NCBI GenBank assembly: GCA_044450785.1
Contig: JBIOJM010000426.1
Location: 1-7,547 of the forward strand
Length of the DNA stretch: 7,547 bases
Source: JBIOJM01 sp044450785
Lineage (GTDB): Bacteria; Planctomycetota; Planctomycetia; Isosphaerales; Isosphaeraceae
Direction of reading: 5' to 3'
The notes under the pieces were generated by a model. That model saw only the letters and a program-made list of their open reading frames with translations. It had not been told where the DNA came from and ran no database searches. This document shows, piece after piece, positions 7,080 to 7,547 of the stretch (positions within the stretch are counted from its first letter, which is position 1; every line of letters begins with the position of its first letter). Both the position numbers and the translations under genes were made by a program.

Positions 7080-7179
7080 GAGCCAAAGGACAAGCATCGC
7101 AAGCCCGGCTCGGCTGCACGGCGAGAATGGAGCCAAAGGACACGCGTCGCAAGCCCGGCTCGGCTGCACGGCGAGAATG
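7080..7179 (+). repeat. Two tandem 50-bp repeat units
   Basis: Unit 1 (7080-7129) and unit 2 (7130-7179) begin GAGCCAAAGGACA and end GGCGAGAATG. They differ at only two positions (7093 A against 7143 C, 7096 A against 7146 G), so 48 of 50 bases match. Each unit holds AGCC-CGGCTC-GGCT, able to form a small stem. The array begins 2 nt after the stop of the glycosyltransferase gene. A 50-bp period is not a multiple of three, so short frames through it read each unit differently and it is unlikely to be coding. Its place beside a REP-associated transposase fragment suggests a dispersed REP-like element. Confidence 0.85.
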
Positions 7180-7220
7180 AACAGTCCCGAGGGGATGATC
7201 AAGAAAGAAAAGATGCGTTT

Positions 7221-7250
7221 TTGACGAGCGCCCTTGGCTTTTTGTATACT
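7221..7250 (+). promoter_or_regulatory. Sigma-70-type promoter for the transposase fragment
   Basis: TTGACG (7221-7226) and TATACT (7245-7250) each match consensus at 5 of 6 positions and are separated by 18 nt. The preceding A-rich stretch (7201-7212) could act as an UP element. Transcription would start near 7257, giving a leader of roughly 20 nt that holds the GGTGGAG ribosome binding site (7264-7270), 8 nt before the ATG at 7279. This is the clearest vegetative promoter in the window. Confidence 0.6.
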
Positions 7251-7278
7251 ACACCGATTCCCCGGTGGAGATGCACCC

Positions 7279-7539
7279 ATGACCATCGCTCGCCGCGAAC
7301 AAATTGACACGTCGTTGGCTCGCTGGTATCACTGCATGACGCGCTGTGTCCGACAGGCGTTCCTGCTCGCGGAAGGGACGTTTGACCGCAAAGAGTGGAT
7401 CGAAGATCGGCTGGAAGAACTGGCACAAGTCTTCGCGGTGGGCGTCGGCGGATTTTCGGTGATGGACAAGGGAAATGGCCGAGCGACTGAACGTGCGACA
7501 TCTGGTCAACCTCGCTTGATACGCGGTTCCGTGACGTGA
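7279..7539 (+). pseudogene. REP-associated (Y1/HUH) transposase, 5' fragment only
   Basis: The 86-aa frame starts at ATG 7279 with GGTGGAG 8 nt upstream. Residues 1-62 resemble the N-terminus of REP-associated tyrosine transposases (RAYTs, Y1_Tnp family) as found in planctomycetes: a WYHCMTRCVRQAFLL stretch (16-30), WIEDRLEELAQVFAV (40-54) and FSVMD (58-62). In intact members the FSVM-like strand runs directly into an NHLH-type HUH motif, and the protein continues for more than 200 further residues with the catalytic tyrosine. Here the resemblance stops at D62 (about 7466) and a 24-residue unrelated tail follows to TGA at 7537-7539. HUH and Tyr are absent, so the product cannot be an active transposase. 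The cause (deletion, recombination or assembly junction) cannot be decided here. The family assignment is from memory of the motif pattern. Confidence 0.65.
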
Positions 7540-7547
7540 TCTTGAAC

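Noticed and set aside
7080..7179. Two-unit repeat as a minimal CRISPR array
   Set aside because: The units abut with no spacer between them and no cas genes are nearby; this is a tandem repeat.
7070..7307. Short frames running through the 50-bp repeats (reading EPKDKHRKPGSAARRE and SQRTRVASPARLHGEN)
   Set aside because: The two units are read in different frames because the period is 50, so no conserved peptide results; treated as non-coding repeat DNA.

Overview
The window reads as chromosomal DNA of a high-GC bacterium, most likely a planctomycete of the Isosphaeraceae type. That assignment rests on general resemblance, not on a marker gene: strong G/C bias at third codon positions, long antisense shadow frames, an N-terminal REP-associated transposase fragment of a kind I associate with planctomycetes, and a nearby 50-bp tandem repeat. 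No rRNA, tRNA or CRISPR array was seen.

Four large genes make up most of the window and all fit cell-surface polysaccharide synthesis. (1) A plus-strand gene ending at 2098 encodes an N-terminal class I SAM-dependent methyltransferase, a kinase-like segment and a C-terminal coiled coil. This order recalls WbdD-type O-antigen chain terminators. (2) Convergent to it, on the minus strand, is a two-gene operon. The upstream gene (3263-4855) is a TuaH-like GT-B glycosyltransferase with a short N-terminal coiled coil. It is followed after only 3 nt by a non-hydrolysing UDP-N-acetylglucosamine 2-epimerase, WecB (2120-3259), which would supply UDP-ManNAc. (3) Divergent from that operon, a 682-residue protein (5029-7077) carries a GT4-type glycosyltransferase in its C-terminal 60 percent and an unrecognised N-terminal region.

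The intergenic DNA is structured. The two convergent genes meet at a 10-bp inverted repeat that contains both stop codons. The 173-nt divergent region carries a perfect 8-bp inverted repeat whose arms contain -35-like hexamers, and two G7 tracts close to the start of the 682-residue gene. Two 50-bp tandem repeat units begin 2 nt after that gene's stop codon. They are followed by a strong-looking sigma-70 promoter and a REP-associated (Y1) transposase gene that breaks off just before its catalytic HUH motif.

Working together (inference): the epimerase makes an activated amino sugar, the two glycosyltransferases extend a glycan on the cytoplasmic side, and the methyltransferase/kinase-like protein may cap it. 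The two glycosyltransferases share a PPG-x-RR linker near their N-termini, which suggests a common way of being recruited. The right end is a repeat and mobile-element remnant unrelated to the polysaccharide genes.
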